Of a stretch of DNA of 15,428 bases, positions 5,692 to 13,465 are shown piece by piece. Under the pieces are notes generated by a model, which worked only from the letters and a program-made list of their open reading frames with translations, did no database searches and was not told the origin of the DNA. Made by a program: the position numbers and the translations under genes. Numbering within the stretch: position 1 is the first letter of the stretch; each line of letters starts with the position of its first letter. The DNA is taken from the NCBI GenBank assembly GCA_963578605.1, contig CAUZEA010000120.1:1-15428 (forward strand). Reading direction: 5' to 3'. This DNA is from JAKVCB01 sp963578605 (GTDB lineage Bacteria > Planctomycetota > Planctomycetia > Pirellulales > Lacipirellulaceae).

Positions 5692-8343
5692 ATGCCTCGC
5701 TACAACCCTGCCTCGATTGAACCCAAATGGCAAGCCTATTGGGAAAAACACCGAACTTTTGCCGCACCCAGATTGCCGGAACCTGGCGCGGACAAGCTTT
5801 ACGTCCTGGACATGTTCCCCTACCCCAGCAGCGATGGTCTGCACGTAGGCCATCCAGAAGGCTACACCGCCACCGACATCGTATGCCGGGCGGCTCGCAT
5901 GCAAGGCAAGAGCGTCGTCCACCCGATGGGGTTCGACGCTTTTGGACTGCCAGCGGAAGAATATGCCATTAAGACGGGACAGCACCCGCGAATTCAAACC
6001 GAGCAAAATATTGCTAATTTTCGTCGCCAACTCAAAATGCTTGGCTTCAGTTACGACTGGGACCGTGAACTGGCAACGACAGACGTCGATTTCTTTCGCT
6101 GGACTCAGTGGATCTTCCTGCAAATCTACGACACTTGGTTCGATGAAGTTCAGCAGCGTGGTCGCCCAATTAGCGAACTGCCAATTCCCGCTGACACTGC
6201 CGCCTTAGGTGACGATGCCATTCGCGAATACCAGAACGATCACCGGCTTGCTTTTCAAACCAAGGCACCGGTCAATTGGTGCCCCGCGTTGGGAACGGTT
6301 CTCGCCAACGAAGAAGTCATCGATGGCAAAAGCGAACGGGGTGATCATCCTGTCGTGCGGATGCCGCTCCTGCAATGGATGCTCCGGATCACCGCATACG
6401 CCGACCGGCTCGAAAATGACCTCGACGACCTCGATTGGCACGAAGGCATAAAATCGTTGCAACGAAACTGGATTGGCCGGAGCCAAGGTGCCGAAGTCGA
6501 TTTTTTCATCGGGTCCGAGCAAGACTTCAAAGGATGGAAAACAGCGCGTCGTACTGCAGGTTTCCCCCGCAAACCTGAACCTGAAGTGCTGCGGATTTAC
6601 ACAACGCGACCCGATACGCTCTACGGAGCCACTTACATGGTCATTGCGCCGGAACATTCTTTCGTCGAACTATTGACAACATCAACACACGCAGCGACGG
6701 TTCAGGCGTATTGTGAGGCAGCCGCCTCCAAGAGCGATCGCGACCGGACAGAACTTGCAAAAGAAAAGACCGGAGTGTTCATCGGTGCGCACGCCATCAA
6801 TCCCGTTAATAACACCCTTATGCCAATTTGGGTCGCCGACTACGTATTGATCAGCTATGGCACGGGCGCAATCATGGCCGTGCCGGCACATGACGAACGA
6901 GACTTCGAATTTGCCCAACAGTTCGACATTCCAATCCAGGCCGTTGTTAATCCGGGAACGTCGGTATCGGCAACCGACGCCGAGAAAATTCTCGCCGGTA
7001 AACAGGTCTTCAGCGGGAGCGGTTGGGCGGTTAACTCCGGCCCCTACGATGGGCTGCCGACCGCTGAATTCAAACAAAAAATTGCTGGTGATCTGGCAGC
7101 CTCCGGGCTTGGACGCGAAGCGGTAAACTACAAACTTCGCGACTGGCTCTTCTCGCGGCAACGTTTTTGGGGAGAGCCGTTTCCGATTCTGCACGAACTG
7201 GACAATGACGGAAAATCAACCGGGCGCGTACAGCCGGTTGCTCTTGACGGAATACCCATTGACCTGCCACATCTGGATGACTTTCGACCACATGGGCGGC
7301 CTGAACCACCGCTGGACAAAGCGCCGGATGAATGGCTCTACCCGGTCATCGACGGCAAACGATTCAAGCGCGAGACCAATACCATGCCCCAGTGGGCGGG
7401 CTCCTGCTGGTATTATTTGAGGTTTCTCGACCCCCGAAATGACCGGGCGGTCATCGACCCGGAAATCGAAAAAGCATGGATGCCGGTCGATCTGTACGTT
7501 GGCGGCGCCGAGCACGCCGTTTTGCACCTGCTGTACGCCCGCTTCTGGCACAAGGTGCTTTATGATCGCGGCGTTGTAAGCACCCAGGAACCGTTCCAAA
7601 AACTTGTCAATCAAGGAATGATCCTGGGGGAAAACAACGAGAAAATGTCCAAGAGCCGCGGCAACGTGGTCAGTCCCGATGCTGTCATTGCTGAATTTGG
7701 AGCCGATTCGCTGAGGCTTTACGAGATGTTTATGGGTCCCCTGGAAGCAACCAAACCTTGGAGCATGGACGGCGTAAGTGGTGTGTATGGCTTTCTGGGC
7801 CGCGTCTGGCGAATGATCGTCGACGAAAGATCAGAAGAGCTGATACTCAACCCAGCCGTGGTCGATACACCGCCCGGCATTGAGCAGAATCGCGTGCTCC
7901 ACCAGACCATTAAAGCCGTCACGGAAGATGTCTCCGAACTTCGCTTCAACACGGCAATAGCGCGAATGATGGAGTTCACCAACTTCTTTACCAAAGAAAC
8001 GTCGCGACCACGTGAAGCGATGACCAGTTTTGTTCTCTTGCTCTCCCCATTTGCACCCCACATCGCAGAGGAACTGTGGCAAGTGCTTGGCCATCGGGAA
8101 TCGATTGCCTGTGCTCCCTGGCCCGAATTCAATCACGAACTGGCTAAAGAACACACGGTCGAGGTGGCGGTACAAATCAAAGGCAAGGTCCGCAGCAAGA
8201 TCAACGTGCCGGCCGATGCCGATCAGCAGACCATACTTACCGCCGCCAAGGAAGATCCCAAGATTGCGGCGTTGTTGGCCGGGAAATCGATCGTTAAAGA
8301 GATTGTAGTGCCAGGGCGGTTGGTGAATTTCGTGATCAAGTAA
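5692..8343 (+). CDS. leuS: Leucine-tRNA ligase
   Basis: A class I aminoacyl-tRNA synthetase of 883 residues that charges tRNA-Leu. The HIGH-type motif is HVGH at 51-54, inside DMFPYPSSDGLHVGHPEGY-like sequence, and KMSKS is at 651-655. The inserted CP1 editing domain shows TTRPDTLYGATYM from residue 304 and AVPAHDERD at 396-404, including the conserved aspartate region used to remove mischarged amino acids. The anticodon-binding region and a C-terminal KGKVRSKINVP segment close the protein. The stretch after NWCPALGTVLANEEVIDG (213-220, KSERGDHP) has no Cys pairs, so the zinc module of many LeuRS proteins is absent. ATG 5692 opens directly on the canonical N-terminus; no Shine-Dalgarno sequence precedes it. 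It diverges from hom, and glgC follows 76 bp downstream. Confidence 0.97.
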   Translation: MPRYNPASIEPKWQAYWEKHRTFAAPRLPEPGADKLYVLDMFPYPSSDGLHVGHPEGYTATDIVCRAARMQGKSVVHPMGFDAFGLPAEEYAIKTGQHPRIQTEQNIANFRRQLKMLGFSYDWDRELATTDVDFFRWTQWIFLQIYDTWFDEVQQRGRPISELPIPADTAALGDDAIREYQNDHRLAFQTKAPVNWCPALGTVLANEEVIDGKSERGDHPVVRMPLLQWMLRITAYADRLENDLDDLDWHEGIKSLQRNWIGRSQGAEVDFFIGSEQDFKGWKTARRTAGFPRKPEPEVLRIYTTRPDTLYGATYMVIAPEHSFVELLTTSTHAATVQAYCEAAASKSDRDRTELAKEKTGVFIGAHAINPVNNTLMPIWVADYVLISYGTGAIMAVPAHDERDFEFAQQFDIPIQAVVNPGTSVSATDAEKILAGKQVFSGSGWAVNSGPYDGLPTAEFKQKIAGDLAASGLGREAVNYKLRDWLFSRQRFWGEPFPILHELDNDGKSTGRVQPVALDGIPIDLPHLDDFRPHGRPEPPLDKAPDEWLYPVIDGKRFKRETNTMPQWAGSCWYYLRFLDPRNDRAVIDPEIEKAWMPVDLYVGGAEHAVLHLLYARFWHKVLYDRGVVSTQEPFQKLVNQGMILGENNEKMSKSRGNVVSPDAVIAEFGADSLRLYEMFMGPLEATKPWSMDGVSGVYGFLGRVWRMIVDERSEELILNPAVVDTPPGIEQNRVLHQTIKAVTEDVSELRFNTAIARMMEFTNFFTKETSRPREAMTSFVLLLSPFAPHIAEELWQVLGHRESIACAPWPEFNHELAKEHTVEVAVQIKGKVRSKINVPADADQQTILTAAKEDPKIAALLAGKSIVKEIVVPGRLVNFVIK

Positions 8344-8345
8344 TG

Positions 8346-8419
8346 GATTTCAGGTCCGCAGCCCAATATGCTCAGCAGTTGTACTACCCACCACCACCTT
8401 AACCAAGATCTGTGAAATC
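8346..8419 (+). repeat. Inverted repeat spanning the leuS-glgC gap
   Basis: GATTTCA at 8346-8352 is matched by TGAAATC at 8413-8419, ending at the base before the glgC ATG. If leuS and glgC share a transcript, the arms could pair across a 60-nt loop and cover the translation start. Seven bp is short enough to be chance. Confidence 0.3.
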
Positions 8420-9712
8420 ATGAAGAACGTCGTCGCCGTTGTACTTGGTGGAGGGCGTGGCACACGACTGCAGCCGCTCACCTTGTATCGTTCCAAACCA
8501 GCCGTGCCGCTGGCCGGGAAGTATCGCCTCATTGATATTCCACTTTCCAACTGCCTTAATAGTGGCTTCAACCAGATTTATGTTTTGACGCAGTTCATGT
8601 CGGTAAGTCTCCACAGGCACATTCGAGGCACGTACAACTTCGATATCTTCGACGGCGGCTTTGTGGAGATTTTGGCAGCCCAACAAACCTTTGGCGGCAA
8701 TACTGAAGACTGGTTCCAGGGTACAGCCGACGCGGTCCGCAAGAATCTTCGCTATCTGTCGCAACCAGAGATTGACCATGTCTTGATCCTTGCGGGGGAC
8801 CAACTCTATCGCATGGATTTCGCAAAGATGCTTGAAACGCATCTCGCGACAAACGCCGACGTGACAATCGCCGCCAAGCCGGTTGATCGGTCTGTTGCCT
8901 CCGGCCTTGGAATCATGCGGGTGGATGATTCCGGACGCGTCGTCGGCTTTCTGGAAAAGCCGAAAACCGATACCGAACTCAACGACATGGCCATGAGCCC
9001 AGAATGGATCAATTCTCGCGGAGTCGCTAGCCACGGGCGCGATTGCCTGGCAAGCATGGGCATTTATTTGTTTACTCGCGACACGCTCGTTGCCGTCCTG
9101 GAAAAAACAAACTACCAGGACTTTGGCAAGGAGGTCTTTCCTGCATCGATTCGGTCCCGGCAGGTACAATTGCACCTTTTCGACGGCTATTGGGAAGACA
9201 TCGGTACAATCGCCTCTTTTTACGAAGCCAACCTACAACTCGCGCGAACGGACCCGCCTTTTGATCTGATCTCAGAATCAGCCCCGATTTACTCACGGCC
9301 ACGTTTCCTCCCCCCTTCACGAGTCGACGGAGCCACCATCCGCGGAAGTCTTGTCGCCGATGGCTGCGTGATCGAACAGGGAACAACCATTGAAAACAGC
9401 GTGATTGGTCTGCGCTGCCGGATCGGCCGCGACGTCACAATCCGTGACTCAGTCATTATGGGCGCCGATTTTTACGAATCAGCGGAACGAAGGCCACCCG
9501 TGAATTGCCCGGCTATGCCACCGGTCGGCATTGGAGAAGGTACCTTGATCGAAGGCGCACTGGTCGATAAAAACTGCCGAATTGGTGCTAGAGTCACCAT
9601 CCGGGGAAATCAAGAACGACAAGATGGAACCCTCGGGGAACATTGCGCGATCCGTGACGGTATTTTCATCGTACCAAAGGATGGGGTGATATTCGACGAC
9701 TGGTCTGCCTGA
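8420..9712 (+). CDS. glgC: Glucose-1-phosphate adenylyltransferase (ADP-glucose pyrophosphorylase)
   Basis: It makes ADP-glucose from ATP and glucose 1-phosphate, the committed step of glycogen synthesis. The 430-residue protein has the nucleotidyltransferase loop GGGRGTRLQPLT at 10-21, then KPAVPLAGKYRLIDIP at 26-41, WFQGTADAVR at 98-107 and AGDQLYRMD at 125-133. GLGIMRVDDSGRVVGFLEKP marks the sugar-phosphate site region, and ASMGIYLF follows. From about residue 300 it has a left-handed beta-helix domain with hexapeptide-like repeats (GATIRGSLVADGCVIEQGT, SVIGLRCRIG, DSVIMGADFYE). SNCLNSGFNQIYVLTQF and DSVIMGADFYE resemble cyanobacterial and plant enzymes more than the E. coli type. No Shine-Dalgarno sequence precedes ATG 8420. 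A terminator-like hairpin follows at 9818-9841. No other glg gene is in the window. Confidence 0.95.
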   Translation: MKNVVAVVLGGGRGTRLQPLTLYRSKPAVPLAGKYRLIDIPLSNCLNSGFNQIYVLTQFMSVSLHRHIRGTYNFDIFDGGFVEILAAQQTFGGNTEDWFQGTADAVRKNLRYLSQPEIDHVLILAGDQLYRMDFAKMLETHLATNADVTIAAKPVDRSVASGLGIMRVDDSGRVVGFLEKPKTDTELNDMAMSPEWINSRGVASHGRDCLASMGIYLFTRDTLVAVLEKTNYQDFGKEVFPASIRSRQVQLHLFDGYWEDIGTIASFYEANLQLARTDPPFDLISESAPIYSRPRFLPPSRVDGATIRGSLVADGCVIEQGTTIENSVIGLRCRIGRDVTIRDSVIMGADFYESAERRPPVNCPAMPPVGIGEGTLIEGALVDKNCRIGARVTIRGNQERQDGTLGEHCAIRDGIFIVPKDGVIFDDWSA

Positions 9713-9817
9713 ACGGTTTATCGCCCGTCCATTTGCAGCGGGTCCGCTCTGCAGGCGGAGAAAACGGTCCCCCCAATCCCTCCAATCGCTACCATTGTTG
9801 GAAAATCGTGCCACCAG

Positions 9818-9841
9818 CCCCCTTTCGTGGACGGGGGTTTT
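9818..9841 (+). terminator. Intrinsic terminator downstream of glgC
   Basis: CCCCC (9818-9822) pairs with GGGGG (9833-9837), and TC/GA (9825-9826 with 9830-9831) may extend the stem inwards. TTTT follows at 9838-9841. It is about 105 bp after the glgC stop and before the lipoprotein gene, which fits separation of the two transcription units. The other bases of the 200-bp gap show only a small hairpin, TCCGC/GCGGA, at 9743-9759. Confidence 0.5.
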
Positions 9842-9913
9842 ACCGTATGCCATATTACTTGGAGTGCCCACTGCGAAGAGGGCCTGAGATGTTTTGTGGG
9901 AGATCGCCAAAAA

Positions 9914-10867
9914 ATGTCAATATCGCGTCACAAACCGTTGTTTATTGGTACCCTCGGGCTTCTTGCGCTGGTGGCCAGTTGCAGTGACAACGCCGGAACC
10001 GACCCACTCACCAATCGAGATACGGTCGGAATCGAAATTGATCAAATCGCCAATGCTGATGGTGTCCCGATCGGCGAAGAAAGCGATGTCGTGATCGGTA
10101 CGCTTCAGCATACCAGTAAGGCGGCTAACGACACCGACGATGAATTCGGCGACTTAGCAGACACCAACCTCAAACGCGAAAGTGTCATAATCCAACCTTA
10201 CAAGGGCCCGCCAATCTATCTCAATGAACCCCCGGTTCCGCCACCTGCCACAATTGTTGCCGAGCGAAAACCTCATGAAACGAAGTATAAAGATGGAACC
10301 ATTCATATTGAAAGACAAATAACTCGCTATTCCGATGACCGAATCGAAAATGACGGCATGTATCGCGAGTACTTCCCCAACGGGCAACTCTTTGTCGAAG
10401 GTGAATATGTCAAAGGAGAGCAACAGGGCAAATGGGTCTATTGGCATGATAACGGACAACAATGCCGCACAGTGAATTATCAGAATGGTCTACCTGACGG
10501 CAGTTGGGCAGTTTCTCGCGCTGATGGTACGTTGGACAGTAAGCGGTCGTTCGAAGCCGGGAAACGTGATGGAGAGTGGATCAACTACGACAATACCGGT
10601 GAACTAAAACTCAACCTCTCTAACTACCGCGACGGGCAACCGCATGGCATCTGGAACGAATGGTTCCCTTCAGGACAACAAAAGCGCGATATGCAGTTCA
10701 AGGACGGCAAGCGTGAAGGAAAAGCGATCGAGTGGGACGGCGAAGGAAACAAAAGAGCCGAAGCGCATTACAAAGATGGAAAATTTCATGGCTTGGTGAG
10801 CCAGTGGTCAGCTGACGGTGAAAAGTTCGTCCAAGAATTCGACCAGGGGCGCCCCGTCAAAAAATAG
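9914..10867 (+). CDS. Lipoprotein with about seven MORN-type (YwqK-like) repeats
   Basis: The 317-residue product starts with SRHKP, a hydrophobic run FIGTLGLLALVA and lipobox Val-Ala-Ser-Cys, so Cys23 should be lipidated and the protein anchored outside the cytoplasmic membrane. Residues 24-146 form an acidic, low-homology linker with a proline patch (PPVPPPAT). Residues about 147-317 consist of seven units of about 24 residues, each with a polar Y/W-x-x-x-G-Q/E segment, then Y-K-D-G-K-x-x-G-x-W. This is the MORN_2 pattern seen in YwqK-type proteins and in many Bacteroidota and Planctomycetota exported proteins. I chose ATG 9914 because GGGAGA (9898-9903) lies 10 bp upstream and the signal peptide is then N-terminal; an ATG at 9827 would bury it. 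'Antitoxin' labels for YwqK relatives should not be carried over: no toxin gene is adjacent. Function unknown. Confidence 0.8.
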   Translation: MSISRHKPLFIGTLGLLALVASCSDNAGTDPLTNRDTVGIEIDQIANADGVPIGEESDVVIGTLQHTSKAANDTDDEFGDLADTNLKRESVIIQPYKGPPIYLNEPPVPPPATIVAERKPHETKYKDGTIHIERQITRYSDDRIENDGMYREYFPNGQLFVEGEYVKGEQQGKWVYWHDNGQQCRTVNYQNGLPDGSWAVSRADGTLDSKRSFEAGKRDGEWINYDNTGELKLNLSNYRDGQPHGIWNEWFPSGQQKRDMQFKDGKREGKAIEWDGEGNKRAEAHYKDGKFHGLVSQWSADGEKFVQEFDQGRPVKK

Positions 10868-10936
10868 GATGAGTGATCTGACGCAACTATTTCGTCAACC
10901 CCTGGAAGTTGTTGCGGTCGTTTGAATGGCATACCA

Positions 10937-10972
10937 TCGCAAGGACCTTGTCAAGGCACTTTGGCCTTGCGA
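10937..10972 (+). terminator. Nested hairpins between the MORN lipoprotein and ftsH
   Basis: TCGCAAGG (10937-10944) can pair with CCTTGCGA (10965-10972). Alternatively CAAGGC (10952-10957) pairs with GCCTTG (10964-10969) around a 6-nt loop, and CCTT (10947-10950) is also complementary to nearby AAGG copies. The pairings exclude one another. No T-run follows, so it is at best a Rho-type or pausing structure. It lies about 70 bp after the lipoprotein stop. Confidence 0.3.
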
Positions 10973-10980
10973 GTTCGAGT

Positions 10981-11009
10981 TTCCTCCCCGCGTGCGGTGC
11001 GCTAAAATG
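10981..11009 (+). promoter_or_regulatory. Possible ftsH promoter (TAAAAT box)
   Basis: TAAAAT at 11004-11009 matches the -10 consensus at 5 of 6 positions and lies 34 bp before the ftsH ATG. The best -35 at 17-bp spacing is TTTCCT (10981-10986), which matches at only three positions. Weak. Confidence 0.25.
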
Positions 11010-11043
11010 CCAGTAGTCTTCTCCGCCCTGATCACGATATGTT

Positions 11044-13224
11044 ATGGATCAACAGCCACCCCCTAACAGTTCCTCTCCAGCTGAGCAGCCGCGGCGACCC
11101 TATGTTCCGACTGGCCTGCTTCTTGTCCTGGTCGCCCTAATCGCGGCCATGCTCTGGATCCAACCCTACGCGACCGACGTATCTAAAATAAAGAACTACA
11201 AGTTCTTTCACGACCAGGTCCTGGCAGGAAATGTCGAGTCGGTTGAGATTCGTGGCGACCGTATTTACGGGGTTTTCGTCCATCCACCACTGGCGCCATC
11301 CTCGAACCCGACAATCCAAACCCCATTGGGTGCGCCGCCTCCAAAGCCCACGGCGCCGGCAACATCCGAAACAACCGCCGCAACCGATTCCTCCTCAACA
11401 ACAAAGGGAAATACGAAAACCGAATCCCAAGCTGAAAACAAAAGCAAGCGGGACGACTCCACGAAATCCGCAAATCCTGCTGAATTCAACGGAGCGACCA
11501 AGGATCCGCAACGCGAAAGTCTACAGAAGAATTTTACGGTCCAAGTCGTAGGGGAAGTCGATGATCACTTACGTAACTTCCTGCTGAACCATGTTGCTGA
11601 AGTCCGTAGTAGTCGCCCGTTCGACTTCAGCGAAATGCTCACCATGGTCTGGCTGGTGCTATTGGTATTCCTGGCATTGAGCTTTTGGAAATTTATGCGG
11701 CGAACCCGTGACCAGGTGATGGGCGGTGGAATGCTCTCTGGCGTCACCCGCAGCCCGGCCCGAAAATACGACGCCGATGGGCCTAAAATCAGCTTCGATG
11801 ATGTAGCGGGCCTGGCAGGTGTGAAAAAAGACCTGCAAGAGATTGTCGAATTCCTCAAAGATCCCGAAAAATTCCAACGACTCGGAGCTCGGGTTCCCAC
11901 AGGTGTCTTGTTGATGGGGCCTCCCGGAACGGGCAAGACTCTACTCGCCAGGGCGGTCGCCGGCGAGGCAGACGCTCCGTTCTTTTCCATCAACGGCTCG
12001 GAGTTCATCCAGTTGTTCGTTGGTGTCGGTGCGGGCCGAGTCCGCGATATGTTTAAAACAGCCAAAGAAAATGCACCTGCGATTCTGTTCATCGATGAAA
12101 TCGATGCGGTCGGTCGGCAACGAGGTGCGGGACTGGGGGGAGGTCACGACGAGCGGGAACAAACACTCAACCAAATACTCAGCGAAATGGATGGGTTTGG
12201 TCCTGCCCCAAGCGTAATCGTGCTTGCAGCAACCAATCGGCCCGACGTACTCGACCCGGCATTGCTCCGCCCAGGCCGCTTCGATCGCCATATCACCGTC
12301 GATCTTCCCACCGTAAAGGACCGCGAAGAATTATTCAACGTTCATTCACGTGAGATCCCGGTGGCCGACAATGTTGACTTCACCCGACTTGCCCGGGCAA
12401 CGGTCGGCTTGACAGGTGCTGACGTTCGCAACCTGGTCAACGAAGCAGCCCTTTGGGCTACTCGCCATGATCGGAACCAAGTCGGCATGGATGACTTCGA
12501 ATATGCTCGCGACAAAGTGCTCATGGGTACCAGCCGCGACGATGTGCTGAGCGACAAAGAAAAGCTGATAACTGCCTATCACGAAGGAGGGCACGCCTTG
12601 ATTGCCTGGCTGGTACCTGGTTGCGATCGAGTTCACAAAGTTACGATCGTACCACGGGGCCGCGCACTCGGTGTTACGCAACTTGTGCCAGATGAAGATC
12701 GGCACAACATTGGCCAACACGATATACGGGCACGACTCGCGATGCTTTTAGCTGGTCGCGCCGCGGAAAAACTCCACTTTGACGAGTACAGCGCTGGTGC
12801 CGAAAATGATTTGAAAGAGGCTACTAAGCTTGCTCGGCGGATGGTAACCCATTGGGGAATGAGTGAACGGCTAGGCCCGGTTGCATTCCACACCAGTGAA
12901 GACCATCCGTTTTTGGGTCGCGAGATGGCCCAGGAACATCAGCACTTTAGTGACCACACTGCCCAACTCATTGATGAAGAAGTTGCCAAGATTCTGCACA
13001 CAGCTGAAGACCGCGCAAAGCAAACACTCAGCGAATATCCAGACATGCTCACCACTCTGGCCGAGGCCTTGCTCAAAGACGAGGTTCTCGATGAAGACCA
13101 GATCGACCAGCTCATTGGACCTTCCGTCCATCAACGGGCTGATGCCAGCAAGGTCGCTAAAGTCAACGGTACCAAGGCAACCCAAGTAGCTGCTATCCAA
13201 CCAGTCCAACGAAAAATCCGCTAA
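11044..13224 (+). CDS. ftsH: ATP-dependent zinc metalloprotease FtsH
   Basis: A membrane-anchored AAA+ protease that extracts and degrades damaged membrane proteins and some cytosolic regulators. The 726 residues hold a TM helix at 24-40, a periplasmic part to about 198, a second TM helix at 199-218, then the AAA module. Walker A GPPGTGKT is at 292-299, pore residues FVG at 325-327, Walker B ILFIDEID ends near 354 (Asp351, Glu352), and the RPGRFDR arginine-finger region follows. The peptidase has HEGGH at 513-517 with Asp589 (AGAENDLKEAT) as the expected third zinc ligand. Two oddities: residues about 81-157 are a Pro/Thr/Ser/Lys-rich low-complexity insert in the periplasmic domain, and Gly331 replaces the usual Ser in GVGASRVRD. 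No Shine-Dalgarno sequence is evident before ATG 11044. The C-terminal tail after the peptidase is basic. Confidence 0.97.
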   Translation: MDQQPPPNSSSPAEQPRRPYVPTGLLLVLVALIAAMLWIQPYATDVSKIKNYKFFHDQVLAGNVESVEIRGDRIYGVFVHPPLAPSSNPTIQTPLGAPPPKPTAPATSETTAATDSSSTTKGNTKTESQAENKSKRDDSTKSANPAEFNGATKDPQRESLQKNFTVQVVGEVDDHLRNFLLNHVAEVRSSRPFDFSEMLTMVWLVLLVFLALSFWKFMRRTRDQVMGGGMLSGVTRSPARKYDADGPKISFDDVAGLAGVKKDLQEIVEFLKDPEKFQRLGARVPTGVLLMGPPGTGKTLLARAVAGEADAPFFSINGSEFIQLFVGVGAGRVRDMFKTAKENAPAILFIDEIDAVGRQRGAGLGGGHDEREQTLNQILSEMDGFGPAPSVIVLAATNRPDVLDPALLRPGRFDRHITVDLPTVKDREELFNVHSREIPVADNVDFTRLARATVGLTGADVRNLVNEAALWATRHDRNQVGMDDFEYARDKVLMGTSRDDVLSDKEKLITAYHEGGHALIAWLVPGCDRVHKVTIVPRGRALGVTQLVPDEDRHNIGQHDIRARLAMLLAGRAAEKLHFDEYSAGAENDLKEATKLARRMVTHWGMSERLGPVAFHTSEDHPFLGREMAQEHQHFSDHTAQLIDEEVAKILHTAEDRAKQTLSEYPDMLTTLAEALLKDEVLDEDQIDQLIGPSVHQRADASKVAKVNGTKATQVAAIQPVQRKIR

Positions 13225-13244
13225 AACAGCGGTCACTTCGTTTT
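13218..13244 (+). terminator. Small hairpin at the ftsH stop codon
   Basis: CCGCT (13218-13222) pairs with AGCGG (13228-13232) around AAAAC, and TTTT occurs 8 bp later (13241-13244). The left arm contains the first base of the ftsH TAA. The stem is short and the T-run distant, so it may be only incidental. Confidence 0.22.
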
Positions 13245-13280
13245 CCGCTTCGTCATGTTATGATAAGAGAGTAGGTGGAA

Positions 13281-13310
13281 CACAAACACCTGCGCCACAA
13301 ACACCTGCGC
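13281..13310 (+). repeat. Perfect 15-bp tandem duplication
   Basis: CACAAACACCTGCGC occurs twice head-to-tail with no mismatch (13281-13295 and 13296-13310), in the ftsH-ppk1 spacer. No further copy is apparent next to it. It may be a small slippage duplication or a tandem protein-binding site. Confidence 0.9.
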
Positions 13311-13358
13311 TGGAGCCGCTTAGCGACTTGGGTTGCGACGAATTCTACGCTCTGCTCG

Positions 13359-13381
13359 AAAGCCACCCATGCTTGGCTTTT
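13359..13381 (+). terminator. Terminator-like hairpin downstream of ftsH
   Basis: AAAGCCA (13359-13365) pairs over seven bp with TGGCTTT (13374-13380) around an 8-nt loop, and one more T follows. The A-tract/T-tract arms resemble an intrinsic terminator on the plus strand, 135 bp after ftsH. It is the best terminator candidate in the 435-bp spacer. Confidence 0.42.
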
Positions 13382-13416
13382 GGGTAGCAACACCTCGCGA
13401 TTGCACGGAATCCGTC

Positions 13417-13422
13417 TACAAT
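13417..13422 (+). promoter_or_regulatory. Possible -10 element for the ppk1 transcript
   Basis: TACAAT (13417-13422) matches TATAAT at 5 of 6 positions and lies just past the terminator-like hairpin. No -35 at 16-18 bp is convincing; TTGCAC at 13401-13406 is only 10 bp away. If used, the ppk1 leader would be about 230 nt. A second box, TATGAT, sits at 13259-13264. Confidence 0.22.
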
Positions 13423-13465
13423 AATACTCGCGTCAGACGTCAGTTTTTGGAACGAATGGGTGGGA

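Noticed and set aside
5545..6123. Minus-strand open frame of 192 codons over the start of leuS
   Set aside because: It is antisense to the well-conserved N-terminus of LeuRS, is arginine-rich with no recognisable domain, and overlaps the hom promoter region. It is a mirror of leuS codon bias.
8399..9175. Minus-strand open frame of 258 codons across glgC
   Set aside because: It is antisense to the catalytic domain of GlgC, which is certain, and its translation matches no family I know.
9914..10867. YwqK-like repeats as evidence of a toxin-antitoxin or polymorphic toxin immunity system
   Set aside because: The protein has a lipoprotein signal, and the neighbours are glgC and ftsH. No toxin-like gene is adjacent.
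11565..12092. Minus-strand open frame of 175 codons within ftsH
   Set aside because: It is antisense to the AAA domain of FtsH and low-complexity in composition; a shadow.
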